Both the position numbers and the translations under genes were made by a program. This document shows, in pieces, positions 48,701 to 58,854 of a stretch of DNA of 64,000 bases. The DNA is from Ligustrum vulgare (Eukaryota > Streptophyta > Magnoliopsida > Lamiales > Oleaceae), in the NCBI GenBank assembly GCA_963555705.1, contig OY743182.1, positions 49,914,592-49,978,591 of the forward strand, in the 5' to 3' direction. A model generated the notes under the pieces. It saw only the letters and a list, made by a program, of their open reading frames with translations. It was not told where the DNA came from and did not search any database. How positions within the stretch are numbered: position 1 is the first letter of the stretch; every line of letters begins with the position of its first letter.

Positions 48701-51196
48701 GTTTAATTTTGATTTAGATTGTTTTCATTATCTCTTCATTTTGAGTAACTAATTTTAACGTTGAGAATCACGATGTAGCTTAGTCAATTACTTTAATTCC
48801 ACGTTCCTTGTTTTAACGCCGTAATGCATGTGTTGGTTTATTATTGCGTTTAATGCATGAATGAATTGGCCACTTATTCATGATTTTATGTGTTATTTCC
48901 ATAATCCGAGAGGTGAGTTAATAACATAGATCTAGGTAATAAATCCATTAATTGAACGAGAGATAGAGATATACTTTTGTGATTAGTGCGATCATGTGTG
49001 AGTTCTTGCATGTAATGCATTTAGATAAGGAATATTCGGACCCGCTGTAGAGATACATGGTTGACTTATCTAGGTAGAGTTGATTTAAACTCGAGAGAGG
49101 AATCTCAACTTAATTTCGTGAACTTGATCGATCACATATTTAGAAAATAAAATTTGGAACGGGAATTGATTTAATTGGCTAGGTGAACCCCTGAATCCCA
49201 ACTACATTCAATTATATTTAAAAACAGTCAGCAATTGTGAAATCTTGATCTTGCGCAAAGTTTTAATCTTTTAGTCATCGTTATAAACATTAGTTTCCAA
49301 ACAATCAAAAACTCATTTCTTTGTTCAAATAGGGATAAGAATTTATACATTTCGGTACTTAGTAAACGGTCCTTGTGGGAACGATAATCCGGACTCTTAA
49401 GTCCATTTTAACTACTCTTCACGACCCGTACATTTGCGGGGATATCTCGCATCGCGAGATATAAGTGAACAAGCTCTCAGGGGAAGCCAAACATGGGAGT
49501 GCACCATAATTTTCAGCAAGTTCGATTCTTTACTTTTTTACCATACATTCTCATAGAAATCACTATTCAAAAAACTATTTTTTCAAATAAACTCTTTAAA
49601 ATATGTCAATCCTGAGTTGGAAGTCCCGGACTCCAAATGGCCCAAAACTTGTGACAGACTCATGTAGAGAGAGATGTAGAGGAAGAAGCCCATATATTTT
49701 GAAAATTAAATCCATAGTCATATGCAATAATATCTCACTTCTATTTTTATCGTTAGTATCCTATAGGCAATAATACAAATAGGTAAAGAGAAGATTTTCA
49801 TAATATATTCCATTTATTTGAAAAGAAACATTTACCAGGGTGCTAAAATACTTAAAAGTCTACCTTTAACTCTTTGGTCATAACCGTTGCGATCCCGCAT
49901 CATTAGAGCTGCCGCCTCTCCATTCAGAGGATCAGATGGATTTGGGTATAGAAGAAGTTGCGGAAGAAAGACTTCAAACACGTTTACCAGATCTGAAAAT
50001 GAATAAATACCTCAATGAAGCTGATGAGCCTATCATTTTATCTAAAAAAATGCGAGTGAATAGCAGTGATATGGGTTAAATTTGTAAATTACCAACTCCA
50101 TTCATCTGACAAAATGCTAAGAATGTCAACTTACCAAACATAGGACTCCATGTCTGATTGATGACATCTAAACATACTGAGCCTGACCTGTTGATAAAAC
50201 ATGAAAATGTAGCACTTTTTCGTCCAACAAGCAATAAAATTAATAACAAGTGAATACAGTCATTTAAACAAGCTAAACACTGGGATAGACAGTCAGTGAA
50301 CTCACATTTCATCAACATTTGGGTGGTATATCTTGTTAACAAAACCAATGGAAGGAGAATTGTACGGATAAGCATCTGGAAGCTCTACCCTTATCCTCCA
50401 CACACCACCCTGATATGGACCTGCTAATACAATCGTATTGGAAAAATACCCTTTTTGATCAAATGCACAAACTACCAAATATGCCATCAATGAAAGGACT
50501 CCGTTACTCACTGAGACAAATTAGTGAACAACTATCCTGCCAATTCAAACCCTAAAACAGCATCAACTATCTTAGACCCTTTTCAGAGAAGACTTTCTAT
50601 CAACTCGCTCAAAATAAATTAGAACAATCAAGAATGTACAAAACTATTCACAGAATTTAATGAAATTCAAGATTTAACTCAAGAACAATCTGCAATCCAG
50701 GTTCCAAGATACTCCAACTCGAGATTAAACATGAGTGAAAAAGCTATTACGTTACCAATACATTGTAATTACTACACATTTCAGCTCGAATACAAGTCAA
50801 ACACAGCTGAAACTACTAAACCCAAATAATATTTACAAATACAAAATAGAAAAACGAAAACCCAGTAAAAATTAAACCAAACCCATCGTAAATATTGGCA
50901 TAAGACTTCGTATAGATTAAAAAAAAAATGAGGGAAAAATACAGGTTTTATTAGAAATCATTACTATCTTTGGGTCCATGAAATTCCACATAGAAATCTT
51001 GCATCCCATCATTGATCATCTCCACCTTATAATCGCTCATCATCCTAGTACAAACCAATCCAAAATATAAAAACTATCAAAACATGAATTTATAAAACCC
51101 ACTAAACTGATTACATGTATTTACAAAATCAACAGATTGAAATTTCATTTACAGCTTCATCAAATCCATTTCTCTGCGTTTGCTTGGGGAAGACAT
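42306..51196 (-). CDS. UBC5: Ubiquitin-conjugating enzyme E2, UBC4/5/6 group, six exons
   Basis: Exons on the minus strand: 51196-51153, 51044-50965, 50420-50306, 50187-50135, 49992-49864 and 42436-42306. All introns are GT-AG and the phases add up to 552 bases, 183 residues. The protein starts [15 protein letters not shown], contains [18 protein letters not shown], the HPN motif (IYHPNVDEM), the active-site cysteine in [17 protein letters not shown], and [20 protein letters not shown], and ends in an acidic tail ([12 protein letters not shown]...EEVVGKVDP). Length and tail match Arabidopsis UBC4/5/6 (183-187 residues). It takes ubiquitin from E1 and passes it to targets, usually with an E3 ligase, in cytosol and nucleus. 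The symbol marks the group, not orthology. Oddity: the last intron (49863-42437) is 7.4 kb and full of transposon sequence. Confidence 0.9.
42866..43349. mobile_element. Mutator-type MITE, copy 2
   Basis: 484 bp, ends GGGTAAATATATT and, inverted, GGGTAGTTATATT. Flanks ATTGGAAAT and ATTGAAAAT (42857-42865, 43350-43358) match at eight of nine positions, fitting a 9-bp Mutator duplication. Confidence 0.72.
45950..46300 (+). repeat. Possible LTR fragment
   Basis: A stretch with ttgtaaatagagggact, ttgtaattcagaactaaatatatgaataaga resembles the R/U5 part of plant Copia LTRs, where transcripts end. No TG/CA ends or duplication were found. Weak call. Confidence 0.25.
46379..46927 (+). repeat. LTR of a decayed Copia element
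   Basis: Starts TGTTAGGATAATTG and ends CCCAACA. It has a TATA box (tctataaatagg, 46615-46626) and is followed two bases later by TGATATCAAAGC (46930-46941), a one-base variant of the tRNA-Met primer binding site. About 549 bp, typical of the smaller Copia lineages. No partner LTR was found. Confidence 0.7.
46977..48023 (+). pseudogene. gag: Broken Copia gag in the E2 intron
   Basis: ATG 46977 begins [19 protein letters not shown] and meets TGA at the next codon. Gag reading resumes with [14 protein letters not shown] and, in shifting frames, the UBN2-type region. A 130-bp AT-rich MITE fragment (47355-47490) interrupts it. Then follow [15 protein letters not shown] and [10 protein letters not shown], a stop, and a partial zinc knuckle (CWNCGQ) near 47758. 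After about 47800 the sequence is not readable as coding. The element is cut by the solo LTR at 48024; about 50 bases beyond 49476 may still belong to it. Confidence 0.75.
47355..47490. repeat. AT-rich MITE fragment inside the broken gag
   Basis: Carries TTTTTTCTAGGTAAGATGTGTGGTTGAAAA, ATGTGTGTGATTAAAAAATGG and TTTATAAATTGGTTTATAAATTGTAATCATT, nearly the same as 24120-24250. It separates two parts of gag that would otherwise be adjacent, so it is an insertion. Confidence 0.6.
48024..49471 (+). mobile_element. Solo LTR, probably Ty3/Gypsy, second copy
   Basis: 1448 bp from TGATTGGTG to GTGAACA, flanked by AGCTC (48019-48023 and 49472-49476). Same family as 14198-15685. It shares blocks such as ATAATCCGAGAGGTGAGTT, AGGAATATTCGGACCC and CGATAATCCGGACTC, and the hairpin (arms ATATCTCGC/GCGAGATAT) at 49442-49462. 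The 5' half (48300-48440) carries several GCGATCGC palindromes. Confidence 0.87.
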
Positions 51197-51199
51197 GTC

Positions 51200-51700
51200 T
51201 CTTGATTTTTCTGTAGTTTTTTTAAGGGGTTTTAAGTTAAAAATATGAGTCAAAGCATAAGTTTAGTAAAATACATGTCCTTCCACAATGTTTTGTCAAA
51301 TAGATTTATTCAATAAATAAAATACAAAAGATATTAAACAATGTCCAAAGTACTCATACTTGTCAAATGATCTTGATACCCAAAATTACAATCAAACAAG
51401 CCCTAATTTTTTCCACCCAACCGATTCATACCCATTCTTTCTTCTCTACAACAACAATCAGTCATTCTCTCATCTCTCTCTCTCTTCCATTGCACTTGTT
51501 CTACATAGAAATCCAACAATATTCTTATTTGTCATCCTCTTTTGCCCATTGAAGCTAGAGTGGTTTGTGAAATTGTTAAATAATCCACATTTTAGATTTG
51601 CAATTGGAGAAGAAAAAAGGTACACATTAAAATCATTTCCTATAATTTTTTTGCTACATTTTTTGTTCTGGTGTATTATACAGTGCTGATTTATGTATTT
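51200..51700. other. Upstream region of the E2 gene
   Basis: Promoter and 5' leader of the E2 gene should be here. It contains CT-rich stretches (tcatctctctctctcttcc, about 51470). No coding sequence is supported. Confidence 0.4.
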
Positions 51701-51915
51701 GTTTACGAATTTGCCATAACGTCATGCATGCCGTTATCTGTGATGTATAACGGCACTCATGCCGTTATCTTTTTTTTTTCACTGTCAGTATGTATATAAC
51801 ATCCAGGGTTTACAAAAATGTTGTTGATATATGCATTTGTTTAAGAATTTGTCATAACGTCATATTTGCCGTTATCTTTGATCTATAACGGCACGCATGT
51901 CGTTATCTAATTTTT
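51700..51915. repeat. Two diverged units with ACGGCA/TGCCGT palindromes
   Basis: The segment from ATTTGTTTACGAATTTGCCATAACG to CATGCCGTTATC is repeated about 120 bp later. Each unit has two palindrome-like pairs, e.g. TAACGGCACTCATGCCGTTA near 51750. Between 51916 and 52382 I see no gene. Confidence 0.7.
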
Positions 51916-52382
51916 GACTGACACCATATACCTAGCATTGATTGTGATAATTGGCTTTGAAAATGTGACCAATTTAGTACAATTAGACATAGGTTAATAG
52001 TTAGCATTCTTCATGTATTGAGTGAAAATTTTATTTTTTTGCACTTTGACATGTATAGTGTAGTACTTTATGATATAATAAATTGAAATATATTTGTTTT
52101 ATGTTGAATTGCAGTGATGGATGTGTTGGACAAGGTGTGGATATCAGTTTGTTATTTTGTTGAGTTTGTGGAGAAAGAATGCGATGGGTGGACATGGAGG
52201 CATATAGGCAATGGTCCAGCAAATGTGACTCCTATTCTTGTACAAATCCTTTATCGGCTCCATAGAGATGGATGCACTTTATGTAGTAATTGAACATCCT
52301 TTTGATAAAATATGTAATTTGCATTTCAAGTTTTTAATACATTTTAGTATTGTTGAAACTGTGAATTTTACTGTTATGCATG

Positions 52383-53600
52383 TTGTAGTATATAAATATC
52401 GTAACAGGTAGTTAACAGATCTTTTCTTCAAGTTTTGGTTATAATCTGTCAGCATAACGGCACAGATGTCGTTATCCAATCACTAAAACGGCAAACGTGT
52501 CGTTATGTTCATAAATCGGACTTGCAGTCATTTGTATCAGCACAAAATGTCTTAATTTTTTAGAAAATCAGTCTAACAAGTCTGTGTATCCATTTCTATG
52601 TCGTTCGGAAGAGTTTAGGCTAATAACGGCACAAAAGCCGTTACGAGTACACTAAAGCGGCATACTGTCGTTATACTCATAATTTTATACTTGTCAATCA
52701 TTTTGATCAGCACACCTCATCTCTACATGTAACAGGGAGATAATTTTTTTTAACGTTGTAGCAGATAAATATCGTAACAGGTAGTTAACAGATCTTTTCT
52801 TCAAGTTTTGGTTATAATCTGTCAGCATAACAGCACAGATGCCGTTATCCAATCACTAAAACGGCAAACGTGCCGTTATGTTCATAAACCGGACTTGCAG
52901 TCATTTGCATCAGCACAGAATGTCTTAATTTTTTAGAAAATCAGTCTAACAAGTCTGTGTATCCATTTCTATGTCGTTCGGAAGAGTTTAGGCCAATAAC
53001 GGCACAAAAGTCGTTACGGGTACACTAAAGCGGCATACTGTCGTTATACTCATAATTTTATACTTGTCACTCATTTTGATCAGCACACCTCATCTCTACA
53101 TGTAACAGGGAGATAAATTCTTTTTTAACGTTGTAGCAGATAAATATCGTAACAGGTAGTTAACAGATCTTTTCTTCAAGTTTTGGTTATAATCTGTCAG
53201 CATAACGGCACAGATGCCGTTATCCAATCACTAAAACGGCAAACGTGCCGTTATGTTCATAAACCGGACTTGCAGTCATTTGCATCAGCACAGAATGTCT
53301 TAATTTTTTAGAAAATCAGTCTAACAAGTCTGTGTATCCATTTCTATGTCGTTCGGAAGAGTTTAGGCCAATAACGGCACAAAAGCCGTTACGGGTACAA
53401 TAAAGCGGCATACTGCCGTTATGGCCATAACGGGACTTGTCATCCATTTGTATCAGTCCTAAACGTGTTATTTTTTATAATATGACTCTAACAAGCCCGT
53501 GTATTCATTTTCATGTCGTTCCGAACAGTTTATACCCATAACGGCAGAAATGCCGTTATGGGAACAATAGAGCGGCGTACGTGTCGTTATAATCATACCT
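52383..53600. repeat. Tandem array of an approximately 374-bp unit, 3.6 copies
   Basis: The marker AGCATAAC(G/A)GCACAGATG occurs at 52451, 52824 and 53199. Units run 52383-52753, 52754-53127 and 53128 onward, with a diverged partial unit to about 53600. Units 2 and 3 are nearly identical, so the last duplication is recent. Each unit has at least four inverted pairs of ACGGCA and TGCCGT-type words, such as AACGGCAAACGTGCCGTT. No open frame is conserved across units. Confidence 0.88.
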
Positions 53601-53784
53601 TACTAATTTAATGCTTTAATCGATCCCCATATATGTTAACATTCGAAAACAGACAAAATTAAAGTATTAGTTGTTATAATGATACTAATGATGCTTCGTT
53701 TTTAAGATTTCATAATAAAATAAATCAAGTAACTTAAAGGATGCATGTTGTGTTTATGATGAATTAGATACAATAGACTAGTTA

Positions 53785-54812
53785 CCTTTCTACTTGAGCA
53801 TTCTTCTACTCCGACATCCACAAATCACATCCATATGTCCAAAAGTTCGTAAATGTCGTAACTACACAAGTAAAAACCCATTCGGTTGCATTTAAAGTCA
53901 TTACGGCAACCCTGCCTTACGGCAGAACTAGAACGGCATGCATGCCGCTATCCTTTCTTCTTGAACATTCTTCTACTCCGACATCCAAAAATCACATCCA
54001 TATGTCCAAAAGTACGTAAATGTCGTAACTACACAAGTAAAAACCCATTCGGTTGCATTTAAAGGCATAACGGCAACCCTGTCGTTACGGCAGAACTAGA
54101 ATGGCATGCATGCCGCTATCCTTTCTTCTTGAAAGTTCTTCTAATCCGACACTCGAAAACCACATCCAAATGTCTAGAATTACATAAATATCGTGACTCC
54201 ATAACTTGAAACATGTCCGGCTGCATGTAAAGTAATAACGTCAACCTTGTCTTTACGACATAAGTAGAACGGAATTCCTGCCGCTATCCTTTCTCCTTAA
54301 GCATTCTTCTAATCCTACACCCAAAAACCACATCCAAACATCCAGAATTACATAAATATCGTGACTCCATAACTTGAAACCTGTCCGGCTGCATGTAAAG
54401 TAATAACGGCAACCTTGTCTTTACGGCATAACTAGAACGGCATGCCTGCCGCTATCGTTTCTACTTAAGCATTCTTCTAATCCTACACCCAAAAACCACA
54501 TCCAAATGTTCAGAAGTACATAAATATCGTGACTACATAACTTGAAACATGTCCGGCTGCATGTAAAGGCATAACGACAACCATGCCGTTACGACATAAC
54601 TAGAACGGCATGCGTGCCGCCATCCTTTCTACTTGAGCATTCTTCTACTCCGACATCCGAAAACCACATCCAAATGTCCAGAAGTACATACATATCGTAA
54701 ATACATAATTTGAAACCTGTCCGGTTGCATTTAAAGGCATAACGACATGCATGTCGTTACGACAGAACTAGAACGGCATGCATGCCGCTATCCTTTCTAC
54801 TTTAGCATTCTT
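53785..54812. repeat. Tandem array of a 168-bp unit, six copies
   Basis: The marker C(C/G)TTTCT at the unit start occurs at 53785, 53952, 54120, 54288, 54456, 54624 and 54792, a spacing of 167 or 168 bp each time. Every unit holds two palindromic sites: ATAACGGCAACC...GTTACGGCA-like and AACGGCATGCATGCCGCTAT-like; the core CGGCATGCATGCCG is a perfect 14-bp palindrome in units 1 and 6 and slightly changed in the others. Units drift by about 5-20 percent. No conserved open frame. Confidence 0.92.
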
Positions 54813-55451
54813 CTAATAACCTGTATAAATAACAACTTAAACTTAACGAAAATTGACTAGCCATTCACATCTCAAAATCAAATCCATAAACCGTAACCTG
54901 TACACTGAAAAGCACCTATACACAAAAATCGACTTTACAAAAACAACTTCACATAAAACAACTTCACATCTCAAAAAAACTATTGAAGAATAGTATGTTG
55001 AAATCAGTAATACACATTCTAAGGGTCGAATTCCCCTCCAAAGATGAACTTCACTGTGAAGACTCCACAATCAGGTCAAGTCCCTAAATTGCTCTTTATG
55101 CTTAGCATCCAAACTATAATACACCTCAGTTACAATCTGAAGCCTACATCTATTACTTATTTTGCCTCGAACTCTGTCTTTCACATCAACAACATACTCC
55201 ATTGAAAGCCTATCTGCAAAGACAAAGCGAGGAAAGGTTGATTATATCGTACAACATTACATAATTCAATAATAGACTTAGCTGTGGATCATACATCCAA
55301 ATAGAATATGTAGATCCTAAATACTTCAAACAATTGCTAAAAAGATTAATTTCTACGATAGAATACCCAATTTGGTACAAATTCACTCTAAACCTCTAAT
55401 CAGATTATAGTAACCCCACAACACATTTCTACATTTGAGGGGGGCCACCTG
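54813..55451. other. Non-coding stretch between the 168-bp array and the clathrin fragment
   Basis: AT-rich, no gene supported. It may belong to the same transposon as the arrays, but no terminal repeats were found. Confidence 0.35.
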
Positions 55452-55556
55452 CATCTTGTTAAGCCATACATGGTTGCAGTTTAGAGCAATAATGTGTCTG
55501 CTGTGAATGAAGCTCTTAATGAGATATATGTGGAGGAGGAGGATTATGACAGACTG
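55452..55556 (+). pseudogene. Fragment of a clathrin heavy chain gene
   Basis: Thirty-five codons read HLVKPYMVAV, a stop (TAG, 55482), then [20 protein letters not shown] and YDRL. This is the highly conserved clathrin heavy chain repeat segment of plants, apart from the stop, which replaces a Gln codon (CAG to TAG). Clathrin heavy chain forms the triskelion legs of coated vesicles. The similarity ends abruptly on both sides, with no exon context, so this is a transposed or captured piece and not a gene. Sequence just after it (55557-55660) is of unknown origin. Confidence 0.75.
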
Positions 55557-55947
55557 CATCGCAGACTCTCTAATTTAATTGCTGCAATCCCGGTGTTTTT
55601 GAAAATTATCATGACAGTGTAGATATGTTGGATTGGAAGCAGGAACAAATTCAATAATCCCTACCCAATTTCATTTCTGAAGCAGCTGAACAAAACAAAA
55701 TTGTAACATACCCATCATGGCAAAATGTAGCAGAACTCTCAGCAATTGAATACAGATACATCAACCAAAAAATAAGTCACAGCATACCCAAAAATTATGA
55801 CAACTTAGATACAGATACATTCAAACTGTGTTGTTGCTCACACTTCTGCTTCACAATCACACATAACTGAGGGTCTACTGAGTATTGACATACTCATACT
55901 GGCTATGGCATACCTGTTTACTTATTCATTTTTGATCCCCACCTCTG

Positions 55948-56690
55948 TCTTTAAGTCAGGGTTAAGCTATATTCAAACAATCCCCCCCCCCCCCCCCCAA
56001 AAAATCAACCAAATAGGAAGAGAGTTTAAATAATGTATCCTAAATAGGAGCTTAGTTAGTCCTAAGAATTGGGCCAATTGGCACACAGACACTCAAAAAT
56101 GGCGTCAAATTGAGTTGATGGTTTGAATAAAATATTTTGTTAAGTTCATTGATGAATAAATTAATCTCAATGACCAGCGTAACACTGACTGCAAATTTTA
56201 GTGGCCATTTATGAAATTAACCTTTCAAGAATGATTGAGATTCATTTCTTAAATGAAATTATTTTGAACCAACTGCTCTCCAATCCACCCACCAAAAGCA
56301 ATAAGAGGATGATCAATTCAACAGGAGAATTATATAAACTTATCAATTTCGAGAAATATCCAGATATATATGGGAAAACCAAATTTCAATCTATTTATCT
56401 AGCAAAAGATTCACTAAAAACAAAGGCACAAAAAATTTCTGTGCCAAAAACTGACTATCTCGCATAAGTTTAGATTACAAGACATGCATCTTTTTCATAC
56501 AGTTGCTACGGCTGCCTAAACTTGTTAAAGTTGATGGAGAGTGATCGAGTATTATCATTCATACTCCTGATGTGTGGGCTTACCAACGAAATTTGATGCA
56601 GATTAAGACAATGGTCATCGTCCATCTGTCTTTACGTCAGGGTTAAGCTATATTCAAACAATCCCCCCCAAAAAATCAACCAAATAGCAT
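55948..56690. repeat. Direct-repeat pair of about 65 bp, 680 bp apart
   Basis: CTGTCTTTAAGTCAGGGTTAAG...CAATC plus a C-run plus AAAAAATCAACCAAATAG occurs at 55948-56014 and again at 56628-56690 (with ACGTC for AAGTC). The C-run is 17 long in the first and 7 in the second. The sequence between holds no gene that I recognise, and neither does 56700-57990. Confidence 0.75.
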
Positions 56691-57993
56691 CGAGAATTTT
56701 TTTTCAGTGCAATCAAATTGAGGGCATTACAGCATATATTTTAAAATCAGAAACTGGTTACGCATATTGTTGATAAAAGTACAGTCGATGATGGTGAAGC
56801 TTCAGCTGTTGATAAAACACAAAAAGAAGAAAAAGGATATGGAAATGAGCACTTACAGTCTTCTTGTTTCTTGTTTGGAAGAGATTGTTGTCGATGAATC
56901 CTTTCACAGAGATGGTGGCGTCGCTTGGATGCTAAAACGAGTTGAAGAGACCCGTTAATTTTTGAATTTTTTTTCACAATGGAGGGAGGAAGAAGAGCAG
57001 GAAGAGAGGAAGGTCGGTGATGGTGAGAGAAAATGACAGAATGTTTGGAATTAGGGTATATTGAAGAGGGGGACACTTGTGTAATTTGATCATTAATTTC
57101 CTTTTTGATTTAATTTAAAAATCTCTTTTTTGGTCAAAGTCTATATCTCAAAATATTTTGGTTGCCATACCTATTTACCGATATTCCCCTTTTTTTAATT
57201 TTTTCCTGGATTGAAATTTGAAGATTTTTAATATATATATACAGATAAACTGTGCTTAAAGAGAGAGAGGTCTCAAGCGGGTTCAGACATCATCAATTAA
57301 CTTCTCACAGACTTTAATGAAGATAATATAGGATTTTGTATGTAAATCAAATTTTTCTTTCTTTTCTTTTTGGCAAATATTACCCAGGAGTTTGTCTGAT
57401 ATTGTTTAAATTTTTTTTTAAAAAAATGAATAGTAATTTTTAGGAGAATTAATTATTGAAATTTAATTGAAAAGTCAAATATTGTAATTTTACTTTTAAA
57501 GAAGGGTTGATATTGAATACTGTAGAAAAAGAGAAAAAATTTAATGAAAAATTTAAAGAGATAGTAATTTTTTAGATAATACTAGTATCACACTCGTGTA
57601 TTTCACGAAAGAACAATATGAAATGATTTAACTGTAAATATCGTTATAAAATAGGGGGAAAAAAGTTTGAACACAATTTTTTTTTTTATTAATGATAAAA
57701 AGTAAAAACTATCAACGAACGCTCAAAATAAAAATAAATTAGAATTCTTATGAATTTTGAAAAATCTTTTTAAATACTACATTATTTGTACAATGTGGTT
57801 GCTCATACTCGTGTGACCAATCAATGTTCATTACTTAGGAGATGAAATAAAAAATCAATTCAAGTTTTGCATGAATGAGACATGGAATGCAAAGCCTATT
57901 TAACAAAACTCTTCGAATCTCCAAAGTTTTTCATTTTTCCATTTAGCCATACTACCACAAGTAGACGAAGGGACGCTGAATGAGATCGGCTAT

Positions 57994-58854
57994 TTAGTGA
58001 ATTATATAAGTATAGCTATTTGGTACTGGCTTGGTATTTTTTCCAACTTCAATTTGAAAATTTCGAGCAACATACCCAATTGTGATAATATGCTCAGAAG
58101 GATAATATATCCTTCCATCAATTTCAGGACTGATTGAATAAAATTTTAAATAGATGGATCTTCCTTGAGCAAACTTTGAAATTTCTCCTTTTAGTAAATC
58201 ATCAAATTTTTCGATTTCTTTTAGATCTTTTCCTGGATAGATAAGATCCAAGAATCCATAATCAGCTGCCATTTTTGTCATGACGGGATCTCCTCCCTGA
58301 GTAACGATCAATTGTGGGTATACATGGTCTCCAGACGAAATGTAATAGCAATCACATTCTTAAAGTTCATATATAACTTCAACAGTGGTTTTATATTCGT
58401 TTTCTTTTGGTAAAAAAGGGGAATCATCTTCCTCTTCAGCACAAATTCTGACTATCCTTGTATGTTCATCTTTGGCATTGATTGTGATTTTTCGAGGACT
58501 GGCTTCATTTATAACAATTTTTTTGGGACTTGGTTCATATCTTTTAATTGTTGGTCCACAACTGCTTCCAGAAGATGTACCTGTTTGTATTTTTGATATA
58601 ACATGTTTGGTATCAGCCTGTTTGGTAATCAACGATTCAAATTGAGATTCAATCTCAATTATGTTATCGCTCAATTCTTTAGTATAATTGTGATGAAATG
58701 TTGAGATTTCCATCAATTGCTTGAAACTTCCTTGGAGAGTTTTTACAAGTTGTTCAATTCCAAGCTTTATATCTTCAGCTTCCTCCATGAGGAAGTTCAT
58801 TCGCTTTTTGGCGTCTATCAGGGATCTTTTGATATTATCCATCTGCAAATTCAA
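57994..58854 (-). pseudogene. Last ORF of the caulimovirid copy, function not recognised
   Basis: The ATG at 58854 overlaps the end of the RNase H ORF by 20 bases. Codons 1-164 run to a TAA at 58360, after which the same frame stays open to 57994, about 287 codons in all. The N-terminal 75 residues are predicted helical (MNLQMDNIKRSL...LMEEAEDIKLGIEQLV), followed by a Ser/Pro/Lys-rich linker and a more globular end with RIYYPSEHIITIGYVARNF. Its place after RNase H is that of the transactivator/inclusion-body gene in several caulimovirid genera, but I do not see that family's core motif and the length is short, so the match is positional only. Confidence 0.55.

Larger units (their letters stand above)
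42437..49863 (-). other. Intron 5 of the E2 gene, 7.4 kb, transposon-rich
   Basis: Donor AAAG/GTAGAC and acceptor TTGCTTCAG/AGTATT, the latter after a T-rich stretch. It holds a Mutator-type MITE (42866-43349), unclassified DNA (43360-46378, including a 29-A run at 45731-45759), a Copia LTR with broken gag (46379-48023) and a solo LTR (48024-49471). The other four introns are 90-550 bp. No gene is supported inside. Confidence 0.85.

Noticed and set aside
48225..48752. Frames inside the second solo LTR
   Set aside because: Not shared with the first copy of the LTR and no homology; chance frames in GC-richer DNA.
53785..54812. CRISPR-like array
   Set aside because: Regular spacing, but whole 168-bp units are repeated with no unique spacers, and the DNA is plant nuclear.
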